Below, one piece after another: positions 44,271 to 54,023 of a stretch of DNA of 64,000 nt. A model generated the notes under the pieces. That model was given only the letters and a program-made list of their open reading frames with translations. It did not search any database and was not told where the DNA came from. Made by a program: the position numbers and the translations under genes. The stretch covers positions 124,001 through 188,000 of the forward strand of contig NZ_JALBYQ010000003.1 of NCBI RefSeq assembly GCF_022678625.1, read 5' to 3'. The stretch's first letter is position 1. The number at the start of each line of letters is the position of its first letter. Origin of the DNA: Aliiroseovarius subalbicans. GTDB lineage: Bacteria > Pseudomonadota > Alphaproteobacteria > Rhodobacterales > Rhodobacteraceae.

Positions 44271-45035
44271 ATGGTCATTGAACCCGTGGCAAAGACAGCG
44301 AAGAAGAAACCCCCCGCGAAAAAGCGATCGCCGCGCGAGGCACTGACCGCGACACGGCGGTTTCGACCCGTGCGCTGGATGCTGCGCCAGATCAGGCGTG
44401 TGCTGCTTCTGTTGATCGGCATCTTCGCCCTGGCGATCAGCGCCTATGTCTTCGTAAACCCACCCACCACGATTTATATGACCCAAGAAAGCCGTCGCTT
44501 GGGTGGGATCGACCACCATTGGGTGCCGTTGGAGGACATCGCGCCGGTCATGGCGCGTTCGGCCGTTGCCGCCGAGGATGCGAATTTCTGCACCCATTGG
44601 GGCTTTGACATGAGCGCGATCCGGGATGCGATCGAAGGTGGCGGCAATCGCGGCGCGTCGACGATCAGCCAGCAGGTGGTGAAAAACACCTATCTGTGGC
44701 ACGGGCGGTCCTGGGCGCGCAAGGCGCTTGAGGCGTTGATCACCCCGGCAATGGAGCTGGTCTGGACCAAACGCCGGATCATCGAGGTTTACCTGAACGT
44801 GGCGGAATTCGACGAAGGCGTGTTTGGCGTCGAAGCCGCCGCGCGACATTATTTCGGGATCGGGCCCGAGCAGCTGTCCCCGATCCAGGCTGCGCGCCTG
44901 GCCGCTATCCTGCCGGACCCCAAAGGGCGCTCGGCCTCGCGCCCCACTGGGTTTGTCAAACGCCGGGCGGCAAGTATCCGCGACGGGGCGGCAACGATCC
45001 GTGCAGATGGTCGCGCATCCTGTTTCGAGGATTGA
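44271..45035 (+). CDS. mtgA: Monofunctional biosynthetic peptidoglycan transglycosylase
   Basis: A 254-residue GT51 enzyme from the ATG at 44271: a Lys-rich cytoplasmic start (KTAKKKPPAKKR), one TM (about 42-66), then the lipid II polymerase motifs AVAAEDANFCTHWGFD with the catalytic Glu (about 100), GASTISQQVVKN (about 127) and RIIEVYLNVAEF (about 163). It polymerises glycan strands on the periplasmic side. An upstream start at 44187 is possible but would overlap the divergent gene. Confidence 0.9.
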   Translation: MVIEPVAKTAKKKPPAKKRSPREALTATRRFRPVRWMLRQIRRVLLLLIGIFALAISAYVFVNPPTTIYMTQESRRLGGIDHHWVPLEDIAPVMARSAVAAEDANFCTHWGFDMSAIRDAIEGGGNRGASTISQQVVKNTYLWHGRSWARKALEALITPAMELVWTKRRIIEVYLNVAEFDEGVFGVEAAARHYFGIGPEQLSPIQAARLAAILPDPKGRSASRPTGFVKRRAASIRDGAATIRADGRASCFED

Positions 45036-45092
45036 TCCCACGCCCGCCATGCGGCAATACGGGGGGCAAGCACCACCATTTGTGATAGAGCC

Positions 45093-45758
45093 ATGAACCG
45101 TCTGTTCCACGTCCCCCTGTCCCCGTTCTGCCGCAAGGTCCGCCTGTCGCTGGCCGAAAAGAAGATCGAGGTCGAGTTGGTTGAGGAACGATACTGGGAA
45201 AAAGGCCCCGAATTTCTGCGCCGAAACCCGGCCGGAAAGGTCCCGATCCTGAAGATGGCCGGAAAGACCCTGACCGAAAGCGCGGCGATCTGCGAATACA
45301 TCGAAGACATGCACCCGACCCCGGCGCTGATGCCGGCCGACCCCGAAGGCCGGTATGAAGTGCGCCGCCTGGTCACCTGGTTTGACGACAAGTTCCACCA
45401 AGAGGTCACCTCAAAACTGCTCTATGAGCGGGTGAACAAAAAGGTGATGGGCCAAGGATACCCGGATTCGACCGCCGTGAAAGCCGGCGCCAAGGCCATC
45501 AAGTATCACCTGGACTATATGGGCTGGCTGCTGGACCTGCGCCGTTGGCTGGCAGGCGATCAGATGACGCTGGCCGATTTCGCCGCCGCCGCGCATCTGT
45601 CGTCACTGGACTACATCAGCGACGTGGATTGGACCCGGAACGAAAACGTGCGCGAATGGTATGCCAAGATCAAATCGCGCCCCGCGTTCCGCTCGATCCT
45701 GGCCGACCATGTCTCCGGCTTCCCGCCGCCCGCGCATTACGCGGACCTTGATTTTTGA
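45093..45758 (+). CDS. Glutathione S-transferase family protein
   Basis: A 221-residue GST: thioredoxin-like N-terminal domain with [16 protein letters not shown] (the Ser/Cys that activates glutathione), VPIL cis-proline and [10 protein letters not shown], then a helical C-terminal domain. Soluble. Its stop overlaps the queG TTG start (TTGA), so the two are coupled, although there is no obvious functional link. Confidence 0.9.
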   Translation: MNRLFHVPLSPFCRKVRLSLAEKKIEVELVEERYWEKGPEFLRRNPAGKVPILKMAGKTLTESAAICEYIEDMHPTPALMPADPEGRYEVRRLVTWFDDKFHQEVTSKLLYERVNKKVMGQGYPDSTAVKAGAKAIKYHLDYMGWLLDLRRWLAGDQMTLADFAAAAHLSSLDYISDVDWTRNENVREWYAKIKSRPAFRSILADHVSGFPPPAHYADLDF

Positions 45759-46792
45759 GCACAAACGCCAAATCCGCCATCATTGACAAGGCCCTTGCGG
45801 AGGGGTTTGCCAGCGCCGGGATCTGCCGCCCGGATGCGGTGCCCGAAATCGCCGCGCGGCTTGAGGCCTTCGTGGCCGAGGGCATGCATGGCGACATGTC
45901 CTGGATGGGCGACCGCATGCATTGGCGCGGCAACCCGGCAGCGCTGTGGCCCGAGGCACGCTCGGTCATCATGCTGGCCGAACCCTATACCCCCGACCAT
46001 GACCCGCGCGATGTGTTGGCCCTGCGCGATCGCGGCGCGATCAGCGTCTATGCGCAGAACCGCGATTACCATGACATCGTCAAGAAACGGCTGAAGCGGG
46101 TCGGGCGCTGGATGGTCGATACCTATGGGTGTGACATCAAGGTGTTCGTGGACACCGCCCCAGTGATGGAAAAACCGCTGGCCCAGGCCGCCGGGTTGGG
46201 TTGGCAGGGCAAGCACACCAACCTGCTGTCGCGCGATTTGGGCAGCTGGTTCTTTCTGGGCGCGATTTTCACCACGCTGGAATTACCGCCTGATACGCCA
46301 GAGCAGGAAAACTGCGGCAGTTGCACCGCCTGCCTGGACGCCTGCCCGACCGACGCCTTTCCAGCCCCGTTCCAGTTGGATGCACGGAAGTGTATTTCCT
46401 ACCTCACGATTGAACACAAAGGCCCGGTCGACGAGGCTCTACGTCCGCTGCTGGGAAATCACATCTATGGCTGCGACGATTGCCTTGCCGCCTGCCCCTG
46501 GAACAAGTTCGCGGTGACAGCGCGCGAGCTTCGCTATGCCGCACGCGACGACCTGAAAGCGCCGCATCTGGCAGAGTTGTCCGTGCTGGACGACACCGCG
46601 TTTCGCGCGCTGTTTTCAGGCTCGCCGATTAAACGGTTGGGGCGGGATCGCTTCGTGCGAAATGTGCTCTATGCGATCGGGAACAGCAATGACGCCGGCT
46701 TGCGGACAAGTACGGCCCAATTGGTGAACGACCCCAGCCCGGTGGTCGCCGATGCCGCCCGCTGGGCGATGGCGCAGCTGGATCATTCATGA
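45755..46792 (+). CDS. queG: Epoxyqueuosine reductase
   Basis: A 345-residue QueG starting at TTG 45755, coupled to the GST gene. A cobalamin-binding N-terminal part ([26 protein letters not shown]) is followed by two [4Fe-4S] motifs, [16 protein letters not shown] (about 184) and [11 protein letters not shown] (about 240), and a HEAT-like tail. It performs the last step of queuosine tRNA modification and needs cobalamin. Overlaps the convergent 46783-47217 gene by 10 bases. Confidence 0.94.
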   Translation: MSTNAKSAIIDKALAEGFASAGICRPDAVPEIAARLEAFVAEGMHGDMSWMGDRMHWRGNPAALWPEARSVIMLAEPYTPDHDPRDVLALRDRGAISVYAQNRDYHDIVKKRLKRVGRWMVDTYGCDIKVFVDTAPVMEKPLAQAAGLGWQGKHTNLLSRDLGSWFFLGAIFTTLELPPDTPEQENCGSCTACLDACPTDAFPAPFQLDARKCISYLTIEHKGPVDEALRPLLGNHIYGCDDCLAACPWNKFAVTARELRYAARDDLKAPHLAELSVLDDTAFRALFSGSPIKRLGRDRFVRNVLYAIGNSNDAGLRTSTAQLVNDPSPVVADAARWAMAQLDHS

Positions 46793-47217
46793 GGCGGCGG
46801 CACGGTCATGCGATAGGCTTCAACCGCTGCGGATATGCCATCTGCGGCGCGTGATTGTGGGAAAGGACCGACAGTCGACGGCCCGATCTGGTACGTCACC
46901 CAAGTTCCCGCCGCGCCGGTATCCTTGAACGCCACGCGCACATTCACACCCTTGGCCCGGAACGCGTTCATCAATGACGTCGCGAACACCCGCCGCGACA
47001 CGCCGCCTGATCGACGGTCATCGAAACTGACCAGTGCGACAATTTCAAAGGCCTGCACATCGCCGGTCTCAAACGCTTGCAGGCTTTGCTGCGTGATGCC
47101 CAACGGCCGCACGGTCGGGTCGTTGGACAGGTAGTAATACAGCAGCGCGCCTGCTGTTGGCAGGACGATCACGGTGATCAGAATCATCAGATGAACCGCG
47201 CTTCGTTGCAAGACCAT
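46783..47217 (-). CDS. Small membrane-anchored protein, unknown function
   Basis: A 144-residue protein from the ATG at 47217 (GTG 47235 is an alternative) with one N-terminal TM (about 7-28; [19 protein letters not shown]) and a soluble domain that contains [23 protein letters not shown], quoted in part as [16 protein letters not shown]. No family recognised. Its position suggests it is monocistronic. Upstream, 47285-47437, two hydrophobic stretches in different frames look like a frameshifted small membrane ORF. Confidence 0.6.
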   Translation of the reverse strand: MVLQRSAVHLMILITVIVLPTAGALLYYYLSNDPTVRPLGITQQSLQAFETGDVQAFEIVALVSFDDRRSGGVSRRVFATSLMNAFRAKGVNVRVAFKDTGAAGTWVTYQIGPSTVGPFPQSRAADGISAAVEAYRMTVPPPHE

Positions 47218-47433
47218 GGACTGCCCCCGTTTCACATGCCGTCACCTTACCGCCGCAAGGTTTAGGTTTCGTGAAGCCGGGCTGACCAATCTCTCGTCGC
47301 AGCCCTGGTCCTGTCGGCCCTGGCCACCTTCGGCATGTGCGCCTTCCAAAAACGACGCGGCGGCGCCGATCCTCATCGCCGCCGCCGTTTTCGGGATCAT
47401 TCTGGTCCTTTGCCGGACGCTTCTGGCCTTGGC

Positions 47434-48300
47434 CTAGGCGCGCACCAGCCGTTCATAGCTTTCCGAGATGTCGCGGGTCAGCGCGCCGACCTCGAACATG
47501 TATTCCCCGATCTGCCCCACCGGCGTGACCTCGGCGGCCGACCCGGTCAGCCAGCATTGTTCGAAATCCGCCAGCTCTTCTGGCATGATGTAACGTTCGT
47601 GAACGGTCACGCCCTTTTCCTTCAGCATCTTGATGACGGTCTGACGAGTCAGGCCGTTCAGGATCGCGTCGGGCAGCGGCGTGTGCACCTCTCCGTCCTT
47701 CACAAAGAAGATGTTGGCACCGGTCGCCTCGGCGACATAGCCGCGGTAATCCATGAACATGGCATCCGAACAGCCCTTCGCCTCGGCCGCGTGTTTCGAG
47801 ATCGTGCAGATCATGTAAAGCCCGGCGGCCTTGGCGGCGGTGGGAATGGTTTCCGGTGACGGGCGCTTCCATTTGGCGATGTCGAGCTTGGCGCCCTTCA
47901 TCTTGGCATCGCCATAATAATTGCCCCATTCCCAGGCGGCCACGGCCATGCGAACCGGGTTCTTGGCCGACGCGACACCCATGTCTTCGCCAGCCCCGCG
48001 AAACGCAACCACGCGCACATAGGCGTTGGTCAACCCGTTGGCATCCAGCACCGCGCGCTTGGCTTCTTCGATCTGATCGACGGTCCACGGGATTTCCATG
48101 TCGATCAGTTCACCCGATTTCAGCAGGCGTTCGGAATGCTTGCGGCTAAGGAAGATCTTGCCGTCATAACACCGCTCGCCCTCGAACACCGACGAGGCAT
48201 AGTGCAGCGCGTGCGTCAGGATGTGCACGTTGGCGTCACGCCAATCGATCAGCTTGCCATCCATCCAGATCTTGCCGTCGCGGTCATCATATCCACTCAT
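47434..48300 (-). CDS. ilvE: Branched-chain amino acid aminotransferase
   Basis: A 288-residue class IV PLP aminotransferase from the ATG at 48300 (AAGGAAC 8 bases upstream; the open frame to 48543 is not family-like). Motifs: HALHYASSVFEGERCYDG (about 33), the PLP lysine region TISKHAAEAKGCSDAMFMD (about 155) and the C-terminal FEQCWLTGSAAEVTPVG. It interconverts Leu/Ile/Val and their 2-oxo acids. Divergent from petP across 178 bp. Confidence 0.93.
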   Translation of the reverse strand: MSGYDDRDGKIWMDGKLIDWRDANVHILTHALHYASSVFEGERCYDGKIFLSRKHSERLLKSGELIDMEIPWTVDQIEEAKRAVLDANGLTNAYVRVVAFRGAGEDMGVASAKNPVRMAVAAWEWGNYYGDAKMKGAKLDIAKWKRPSPETIPTAAKAAGLYMICTISKHAAEAKGCSDAMFMDYRGYVAEATGANIFFVKDGEVHTPLPDAILNGLTRQTVIKMLKEKGVTVHERYIMPEELADFEQCWLTGSAAEVTPVGQIGEYMFEVGALTRDISESYERLVRA

Positions 48301-48478
48301 GGCCCTGTTCCTTTCTACACGTGACCCTGCGGTCAGATTTGCATTTGTTGCGTCAATAAGGTCCGGTTCGGACATTAAATTGCGCCAAAACTGAAAATCG
48401 CTACCAATTGATTCTTGGAAAGTCAACAAGGCTGACATAAAATCAAACCGTGAAACATGAATTGTGATCGGACGCAGT

Positions 48479-48982
48479 ATGAATGACGGGCGGGCACCGG
48501 GCGGGCAGGCGCTTCTTTTCCTCACGGATGAACAATTGCGCAAAGGGATCGAGGCGATGTTCTTTGCCTATCGTGGATTTACCGCCGACCCCGATCGCAT
48601 CCTGGACGAACGGGGCTACGGCCGGGCGCATCACCGCGCGGTGCATTTCATCAGCCGGACATCGGGCACCACGGTGAACAACCTCTTGTCGATCCTGGGC
48701 GTCACCAAGCAAAGCCTGAACCGCGTGCTTCGTACGTTGATCGAAGACGGGCTGGTCGAAAGCCGGGTCGGCAAGCGCGACAAGCGAGAACGCAACCTTT
48801 TCCTGACCGACGCCGGGGAGGAGCTGGAACGCGCCCTGTCGGACGCCCAGCGCGAGCGCATGAAAGCGGCTTATCGCGAAGCCGGGCCCGAAGCGGTGCA
48901 GGGCTTTCGTGCCGTACTGGAGGCGATGATGGACCCCGAGCTACGCCGCCGCTTTAACCGCCTGAAGGATGATGTGTCATGA
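48479..48982 (+). CDS. petP: MarR-family regulator, PetP-like
   Basis: A 167-residue MarR-type winged-helix protein from the ATG at 48479 (the GTG at 48464 is an alternative). HTH around NNLLSILGVTKQSLNRVLRTL, followed by the beta-wing ESRVGKRDKRERN. Followed with a 4-base overlap by an OmpR-type regulator, the arrangement of petPR in Rhodobacter, which is needed for cytochrome bc1 expression. The name rests on this synteny. Confidence 0.72.
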   Translation: MNDGRAPGGQALLFLTDEQLRKGIEAMFFAYRGFTADPDRILDERGYGRAHHRAVHFISRTSGTTVNNLLSILGVTKQSLNRVLRTLIEDGLVESRVGKRDKRERNLFLTDAGEELERALSDAQRERMKAAYREAGPEAVQGFRAVLEAMMDPELRRRFNRLKDDVS

Positions 48983-49680
48983 GCGACGGAACCGACGCCC
49001 ACCTTCTGATCGTCGATGACGATGAACGCATCCGCGGGTTGCTTCAGAAATTCCTGATGCGCGCCGGGTTTTGGGTCTCCTCAGCCCGTGACGCCGCCCA
49101 CGCGCGCCGCCTGCTGGACGGGCTGGAATTCGACCTGATCGTGATGGACGTGATGATGCCGGGCGAGGACGGGATCAGTCTGACCAGGTCCCTGCGTGAC
49201 CAGATCGCCACGCCGATCCTGCTCTTGACCGCCAAGGGCGACACGGAAGATCGTATCAAAGGGCTGGAGGCCGGCGCCGACGATTATCTGGCAAAACCCT
49301 TTGAACCGAAAGAGCTGCTGCTCCGTATCAACGCCATCCTGCGCCGGGTGCCACAGGTCGCCGCCGATGTCGCGCCGAAGATGCTGCAACTGGGGCCGGT
49401 GCGCTATGATGTCGAACGCGGGGAATTGTGGGCGGGCGAGGATCTGGTGCGCCTGACTGCCACCGAAAGCCAGCTGATGAAGATCTTCTCGGCCACGCCG
49501 GGGGAACCTGTCACACGCGCGGATCTGGTCGAACAACTTGGTCGGTCGGAAGGTCAAGCTCAGGACCGGGCGGTGGACGTGCAGATCACCCGCCTGCGCC
49601 GCAAGATCGAGACCGATCCGAAACAGCCGCGATACCTGCAAACGGTGCGCGGCGCGGGCTATATGCTGGCCCCTGATTGA
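48979..49680 (+). CDS. petR: OmpR-family response regulator, PetR-like
   Basis: A 233-residue two-domain regulator: receiver with acidic pocket DDD (13-15), phosphorylated Asp57 (VMDVMMPGEDG), Thr84 and Lys106 (LAKPFEP), then a winged-helix DNA-binding domain (about 130-232). No histidine kinase is nearby; Rhodobacter PetR is likewise an orphan acting with PetP. ATGA overlap with petP. Confidence 0.8.
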   Translation: MSDGTDAHLLIVDDDERIRGLLQKFLMRAGFWVSSARDAAHARRLLDGLEFDLIVMDVMMPGEDGISLTRSLRDQIATPILLLTAKGDTEDRIKGLEAGADDYLAKPFEPKELLLRINAILRRVPQVAADVAPKMLQLGPVRYDVERGELWAGEDLVRLTATESQLMKIFSATPGEPVTRADLVEQLGRSEGQAQDRAVDVQITRLRRKIETDPKQPRYLQTVRGAGYMLAPD

Positions 49681-49694
49681 CCTACCGTCTTCCC

Positions 49695-49723
49695 TTGTTG
49701 CCCCGTCGGAATTGGCCTAGCGT
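49695..49723 (+). promoter_or_regulatory. Leaderless-type promoter of the HDAC-like gene
   Basis: TTGTTG (49695-49700), 17-bp spacer, TAGCGT (49718-49723), then six bases and ATG at 49730. Geometry is identical to that before tetR at 9972. Transcription would start at the ATG; no Shine-Dalgarno sequence is present. Confidence 0.6.
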
Positions 49724-49729
49724 CCGCGC

Positions 49730-50665
49730 ATGACAACTGCGCTTTTTACCCACCCCGCCTGCCTGAACCATGTGAACCCGCCCGGCCACCCGGAGCAGGT
49801 TGCCCGCCTTGAGGCGATCGAGGCCGCGCTGGCCGCCCCCGACTTCGACACACTGGATCGGCGTGAGGCGCCGCTGGGCGCGCTGGCCGAAATCCGGCGC
49901 GGGCATTCCAAGCTCTATTACGACAAGATCGTTGCTGCCTCCCCGAAAGAGGGCTGGACCCAGCTGGACGCCGATACCTCGTTGTCGCCCGGGTCGCTGG
50001 ACGCGGCGCTGTTTGCCGTCGGTGGCTGTCTTGCTGCGGTCGATGCGGTTCTGGATGGCGAGGCGCAAAACGCCTTCGTTGCCTGTCGCCCGCCCGGCCA
50101 CCACGCCGAAAAGGCCCGCCCGATGGGGTTTTGCCTGTTTTCCAACGTCGCCATCGCGGCGCTTCATGCGATCGAGTTTCACGGCCTCATGCGCGTGACC
50201 GTGTTGGATTTCGACGTGCATCACGGCAATGGCACCCAGGATGTGTTGTGGCACGAAAGCCGGATCAAATTCGCCTCGTCGCACCAGATGCCGCTGTTTC
50301 CCGGAACCGGCGGACCGCATCAGAAAGGCGCGTTCGGGCAGATCATCAACGTCCCGCTGGAGGAAGGCACCGGCGGCGAGGTGATGCGCGAGCTGTGGGA
50401 CGAAAAGATCTTTCCGGCGATGCGCGAGTATGATCCGCAGCTGGTCATCGTTTCGGCCGGGTTCGACGCCCATTCGCGCGACCCGTTGGCGGGCCTGCAT
50501 TGGGAAACCGAAGATTTCGCATGGCTGGCGCATCGCATCTGCGATCTGGCTGACGAATGCTGCGATGGCCGGGTGGTTTCGTCGCTTGAAGGGGGCTATG
50601 ATCTGGACGCTTTGGCCGATAGCGTCGAAGCCTATGTCCGAGTCATGATGGAGCGGGGCGCATGA
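49730..50665 (+). CDS. Histone deacetylase-family / acetylpolyamine-type amidohydrolase
   Basis: A 311-residue class II HDAC-like Zn hydrolase. Active-site motifs RPPGHHAEKARPMGFC (tandem His, about 122), LDFDVHHGNGTQD (Zn ligands, about 158) and SAGFDAHSRDPLAGL (about 240). Bacterial relatives act on acetylpolyamines or acetylated small molecules or proteins; substrate open. Overlaps xseB by 4 bases and so leads a conserved alphaproteobacterial HDAC-xseB-ispA-dxs string. Confidence 0.9.
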   Translation: MTTALFTHPACLNHVNPPGHPEQVARLEAIEAALAAPDFDTLDRREAPLGALAEIRRGHSKLYYDKIVAASPKEGWTQLDADTSLSPGSLDAALFAVGGCLAAVDAVLDGEAQNAFVACRPPGHHAEKARPMGFCLFSNVAIAALHAIEFHGLMRVTVLDFDVHHGNGTQDVLWHESRIKFASSHQMPLFPGTGGPHQKGAFGQIINVPLEEGTGGEVMRELWDEKIFPAMREYDPQLVIVSAGFDAHSRDPLAGLHWETEDFAWLAHRICDLADECCDGRVVSSLEGGYDLDALADSVEAYVRVMMERGA

Positions 50666-50904
50666 GCGATAAACCTGTGGAAGAGATGAGTTTTGAGGAA
50701 GCAATGCGCGCGCTGGAAGGCGTCGTGGGCCAGTTGGAGCGCGGCGATGTCGCGCTTGAGGACAGCATCACGCTGTACGAACGCGGCGCGGCCCTGAAAG
50801 CCCGCTGCGAGGCGAAGCTGAAAGAGGCCGAGGAAAAGGTCGCCGCGATCACGCTGGATGCAAGCGGCGTCCCCACCGGCACCACGCCCGTCGACGGCAT
50901 GTGA
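50662..50904 (+). CDS. xseB: Exodeoxyribonuclease VII small subunit
   Basis: An 80-residue helical XseB (FEEAMRALEGVVGQLERGDVALEDSITLYERG, quoted in part: GDVALEDSITLYERG). With XseA (not in the window) it forms exonuclease VII, which degrades single-stranded DNA. Coupled on both sides: ATGA with the HDAC gene and TGATG with ispA. Confidence 0.93.
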   Translation: MSDKPVEEMSFEEAMRALEGVVGQLERGDVALEDSITLYERGAALKARCEAKLKEAEEKVAAITLDASGVPTGTTPVDGM

Positions 50905-51758
50905 TGTTCACCCAGCGGCTGGATGATACCTCGGCCGCCGCGCGGGCCTGTCTCCATGGGGCGATCCATGCTGATGGTGCACTGGATGCGGCGATGCGCT
51001 ATGCCACCAGTGGCGGCAAGGGGCTGCGCGCCTTTCTGGTGATGGAAACCGCCCGGTTGCATGGTGTCAGTGATGACGTTTCCGTATGGCCCGCCGCCGC
51101 AATCGAGGCGATCCACGCCTATTCTCTGGTGCATGACGACCTGCCCTGCATGGATGACGACGACCTGCGCCGGGGCCAGCCCACGGTGCATGTGAAATGG
51201 GACGAGGCCACGGCCGTTCTGGTCGGCGACGCGCTTCAGTCGCTGGCGTTTGAGCTGGTGACGCACGATACGGTGGGCCACGCCCGCGTGGCGCTGACCG
51301 CCACACTGGCCCGCGCGGCTGGGCAAGAAGGCATGGTGCACGGCCAGGCGCTGGACATTGCCGCCGAAACCGCAGGCCGCCCGCTGACGCTTGAGGAAAT
51401 CACCGAGCTTCAGGCTGGAAAGACCGGTGCGCTGATCCGGTGGAGCGCCGAAGCTGGCGCGTTTCTGGCCGGGGCCGATCCCGCACCGATGAGCGCCTAT
51501 GCCACCGCGCTGGGTCTGGCCTTCCAGATCGCCGATGACATTCTGGACGTCGAAGGCGACGCCACCGCCGTCGGCAAGGCCGTGGGCAAGGACGCGGATG
51601 CGGGCAAGGCGACCTTCGTGTCGCTTCTGGGACTGGACGGCGCCAAATCGCGCGCGCGCGCGTTGGTATCCGACGCTTGTGATGCCCTGTCCCCGTTCGG
51701 GTCGAACGCCGATACCTTGCGAGAAGCCGCCAATTTCGTTATCTCGCGGGACAAGTAA
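50904..51758 (+). CDS. ispA: Polyprenyl (farnesyl/geranyl) diphosphate synthase
   Basis: A 284-residue trans-prenyltransferase. First Asp-rich motif in LVHDDLPCMDDDDLRRG (about 80), second in FQIADDILDVEGD (about 208). It condenses IPP with allylic diphosphates to C15 products for quinones, hopanoids or carotenoids. The ATG at 50904 overlaps the xseB stop; a GTG one codon earlier is possible. Confidence 0.92.
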   Translation: MFTQRLDDTSAAARACLHGAIHADGALDAAMRYATSGGKGLRAFLVMETARLHGVSDDVSVWPAAAIEAIHAYSLVHDDLPCMDDDDLRRGQPTVHVKWDEATAVLVGDALQSLAFELVTHDTVGHARVALTATLARAAGQEGMVHGQALDIAAETAGRPLTLEEITELQAGKTGALIRWSAEAGAFLAGADPAPMSAYATALGLAFQIADDILDVEGDATAVGKAVGKDADAGKATFVSLLGLDGAKSRARALVSDACDALSPFGSNADTLREAANFVISRDK

Positions 51759-51776
51759 CCGCCTTTGGAGGACAAT

Positions 51777-53705
51777 ATGTCCGACCGCCCCGTCACCCCG
51801 ATCCTAGACCGCGTGCAAGCCCCCGCCGACATGAAGGCGCTGTCGGACCGCGAGCTGGCGCAGCTGGCGCACGAGGTGCGGGCCGAAACCATTTCCGCCG
51901 TGTCGGAAACCGGCGGGCATCTGGGGGCCGGTCTGGGCGTCGTGGAACTGACCGTCGCGCTGCACGCGATCTTTGACACCCCGCGCGACCGGCTGATCTG
52001 GGACGTGGGGCACCAATGTTACCCGCACAAAATCCTCACTGGTCGCCGCGACCGCATTCGCACCCTGCGCAGCAAAACGGGACTGAGCGGTTTCACCAAA
52101 CGCACCGAAAGCCCGTTCGACCCGTTCGGTGCCGGGCATTCCTCGACCTCGATCAGCGCAGCACTGGGCTTTGCCGTTGCCCGCGACCTGGGCGGCGCGC
52201 CCGAACACGGGATCGGCGATGCGATCGCGGTGATCGGCGATGGCTCCATGTCCGCCGGCATGGCGTTCGAGGCGATGAACAACGCGGGTCACTTGGGCAA
52301 ACGCCTGTTCGTGATCCTCAACGACAACGAGATGTCCATCGCGCCGCCGACTGGCGCACTGTCGTCCTATCTCTCGCGGCTTTATGCTGGCGAGCCGTTC
52401 CAGGAGATGAAAGCTGCCGCCAAAGGCGCGGTCAGCCTGTTGCCTGAACCGTTTCAGGAAGGCGCCCGCCGCGCCAAGGAAATGCTGAAGGGCATGACCG
52501 TCGGCGGCACCCTGTTCGAGGAACTGGGGTTTTCCTATGTCGGTCCGATCGACGGCCACGACATGGAGCAGCTTCTGAGCGTGTTGCGCACGGTTCACGA
52601 CCGCGCCACCGGGCCGATGCTGATCCACGTGCTGACCAAAAAGGGCAAGGGCTATGGCCCGGCAGAGACCGCCGACGACAAGGGCCATGCCACTGCGAAA
52701 TTCGACGTTCTGTCCGGCAAGCAGCACAAGGCACCCTCGAACGCGCCCAGCTATACCTCGGTGTTTGGCAAGGCGCTGGTCGATCTGGCCACCGAGGATG
52801 ACAAAATCTGCGCCGTAACCGCCGCGATGCCCGATGGCACCGGGCTGGGCCAGATGCTGGACCGCTACCCGTCGCGCACCTTCGACGTGGGCATTGCCGA
52901 ACAGCACGGCGTGACCTTCGCCGCCGCGCTGGCGGCGGGCGGAATGAAACCGTTCTGCGCGATGTATTCGACGTTTCTTCAACGTGGCTATGACCAGGTG
53001 GTGCATGACGTGGCGGTGCAGCGCCTGCCTGTGCGCTTTGCCATCGACCGCGCGGGCCTGGTAGGCGCCGACGGCGCGACCCATGCGGGCAGCTTTGACA
53101 TCGCCTTCCTGGCCAACCTGCCCGACATCGTGGTGATGGCCGCCGCGGACGAGGCCGAGCTCATGCACATGGTCGCCACCGCCGCCAGCATCGACGACCG
53201 CCCCTCGGCCTTCCGCTATCCGCGCGGCGAAGGCGTTGGCGTTGACCTGCCTGACCGCGGCGAAGTGCTGGAGATAGGCAAGGGCCGGATGATCCGTGAC
53301 GGCAGCCGCGTTGCGATCCTGTCGTTCGGCACGCGCCTGTCCGAGGTCGAAAGGGCGGCCGAGAAACTGGCAGCCAAGGGCATCACGCCAACCGTCGCCG
53401 ACGCCCGGTTTGCCAAGCCACTGGACCGCGACATGATCCTGGCGCTTGCCGCCGATCACGAGGCGCTGATCACCATCGAAGAAGGTGCGGTGGGCGGATT
53501 CGGATCCCACGTCGCCCAGCTTCTGTCCGACGAAGGCGTGTTCGACGCGGGGCTGAAGTTCCGCTCCATGACCCTGCCCGACACGTTCATCGACCACGCC
53601 AGCCCGGCCGACATGTATGCCACCGCCGGCCTGTCAGCTGCAGATATCGAGGCGAAGGTGCTGGAGGTTTTGGGTGTCACGGCGATCGAAACCCGGCGCG
53701 CTTGA
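51777..53705 (+). CDS. dxs: 1-deoxy-D-xylulose-5-phosphate synthase
   Basis: A 642-residue ThDP enzyme with an ideal GGAGGA ribosome site before ATG 51777. Motifs: [13 protein letters not shown] (about 76), the ThDP/Mg site [18 protein letters not shown] (about 151) and [16 protein letters not shown] with the catalytic Glu (about 371). First enzyme of the MEP isoprenoid pathway; grouping with ispA is common in Proteobacteria. A short hairpin (CGTGGA-CTT-TCCACG, 53756-53770) then CGTTTT follows and may be a weak terminator. Confidence 0.95.
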   Translation: MSDRPVTPILDRVQAPADMKALSDRELAQLAHEVRAETISAVSETGGHLGAGLGVVELTVALHAIFDTPRDRLIWDVGHQCYPHKILTGRRDRIRTLRSKTGLSGFTKRTESPFDPFGAGHSSTSISAALGFAVARDLGGAPEHGIGDAIAVIGDGSMSAGMAFEAMNNAGHLGKRLFVILNDNEMSIAPPTGALSSYLSRLYAGEPFQEMKAAAKGAVSLLPEPFQEGARRAKEMLKGMTVGGTLFEELGFSYVGPIDGHDMEQLLSVLRTVHDRATGPMLIHVLTKKGKGYGPAETADDKGHATAKFDVLSGKQHKAPSNAPSYTSVFGKALVDLATEDDKICAVTAAMPDGTGLGQMLDRYPSRTFDVGIAEQHGVTFAAALAAGGMKPFCAMYSTFLQRGYDQVVHDVAVQRLPVRFAIDRAGLVGADGATHAGSFDIAFLANLPDIVVMAAADEAELMHMVATAASIDDRPSAFRYPRGEGVGVDLPDRGEVLEIGKGRMIRDGSRVAILSFGTRLSEVERAAEKLAAKGITPTVADARFAKPLDRDMILALAADHEALITIEEGAVGGFGSHVAQLLSDEGVFDAGLKFRSMTLPDTFIDHASPADMYATAGLSAADIEAKVLEVLGVTAIETRRA

Positions 53706-53755
53706 CGTTTGTTTGCAACAGATAACAGGGAAAACCGGGGGAAAACCCGTAGGAA

Positions 53756-53776
53756 CGTGGACTTTCCACGCGTTTT
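53756..53776 (+). terminator. Weak terminator hairpin after dxs
   Basis: A 6-bp stem CGTGGA/TCCACG with a 3-base loop, then CGTTTT, about 50 bases after the dxs stop and 50 before the small secreted gene. Confidence 0.5.
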
Positions 53777-53819
53777 AACCTTTATCCACTCCAAAGTTTA
53801 ACTCTTACGAGGCAAGACC

Positions 53820-54020
53820 ATGAAAAAGTTTCTCCTGGCATCCGCGATCACCCTGACTGCCACCTCCGCCTTTGCTGGCGCGCTGAGCGACCCGATCGTC
53901 GAAGCAGACGTTATCGTGGAAGAGGCCGCAGGGTCCTCGACCGACGGCAGCTGGCTGGTCCCGGTGATGTTCCTCATCCTGCTGCTGTCGACCATGGGCA
54001 ACAACGGTCCCCAGGGCTGA
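53820..54020 (+). CDS. 66-residue secreted/membrane mini-protein
   Basis: Begins MKKFLLASAITLTATSAFAGA (signal peptide, cleavage after AFA), then an acidic stretch (SDPIVEADVIVEEAAGSS) and a hydrophobic C-terminal segment (LVPVMFLILLLSTMG). GAGG precedes the ATG. Similar mini-proteins are frequent in Rhodobacterales as far as I recall; role unknown, perhaps an envelope component. The preceding 114 bp are AT-richer and probably hold its promoter. Confidence 0.8.
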   Translation: MKKFLLASAITLTATSAFAGALSDPIVEADVIVEEAAGSSTDGSWLVPVMFLILLLSTMGNNGPQG

Positions 54021-54023
54021 TCT

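Noticed and set aside
51804-53597. A 597-codon minus-strand frame over dxs
   Set aside because: Antisense of dxs, which has all catalytic motifs and a strong ribosome site.
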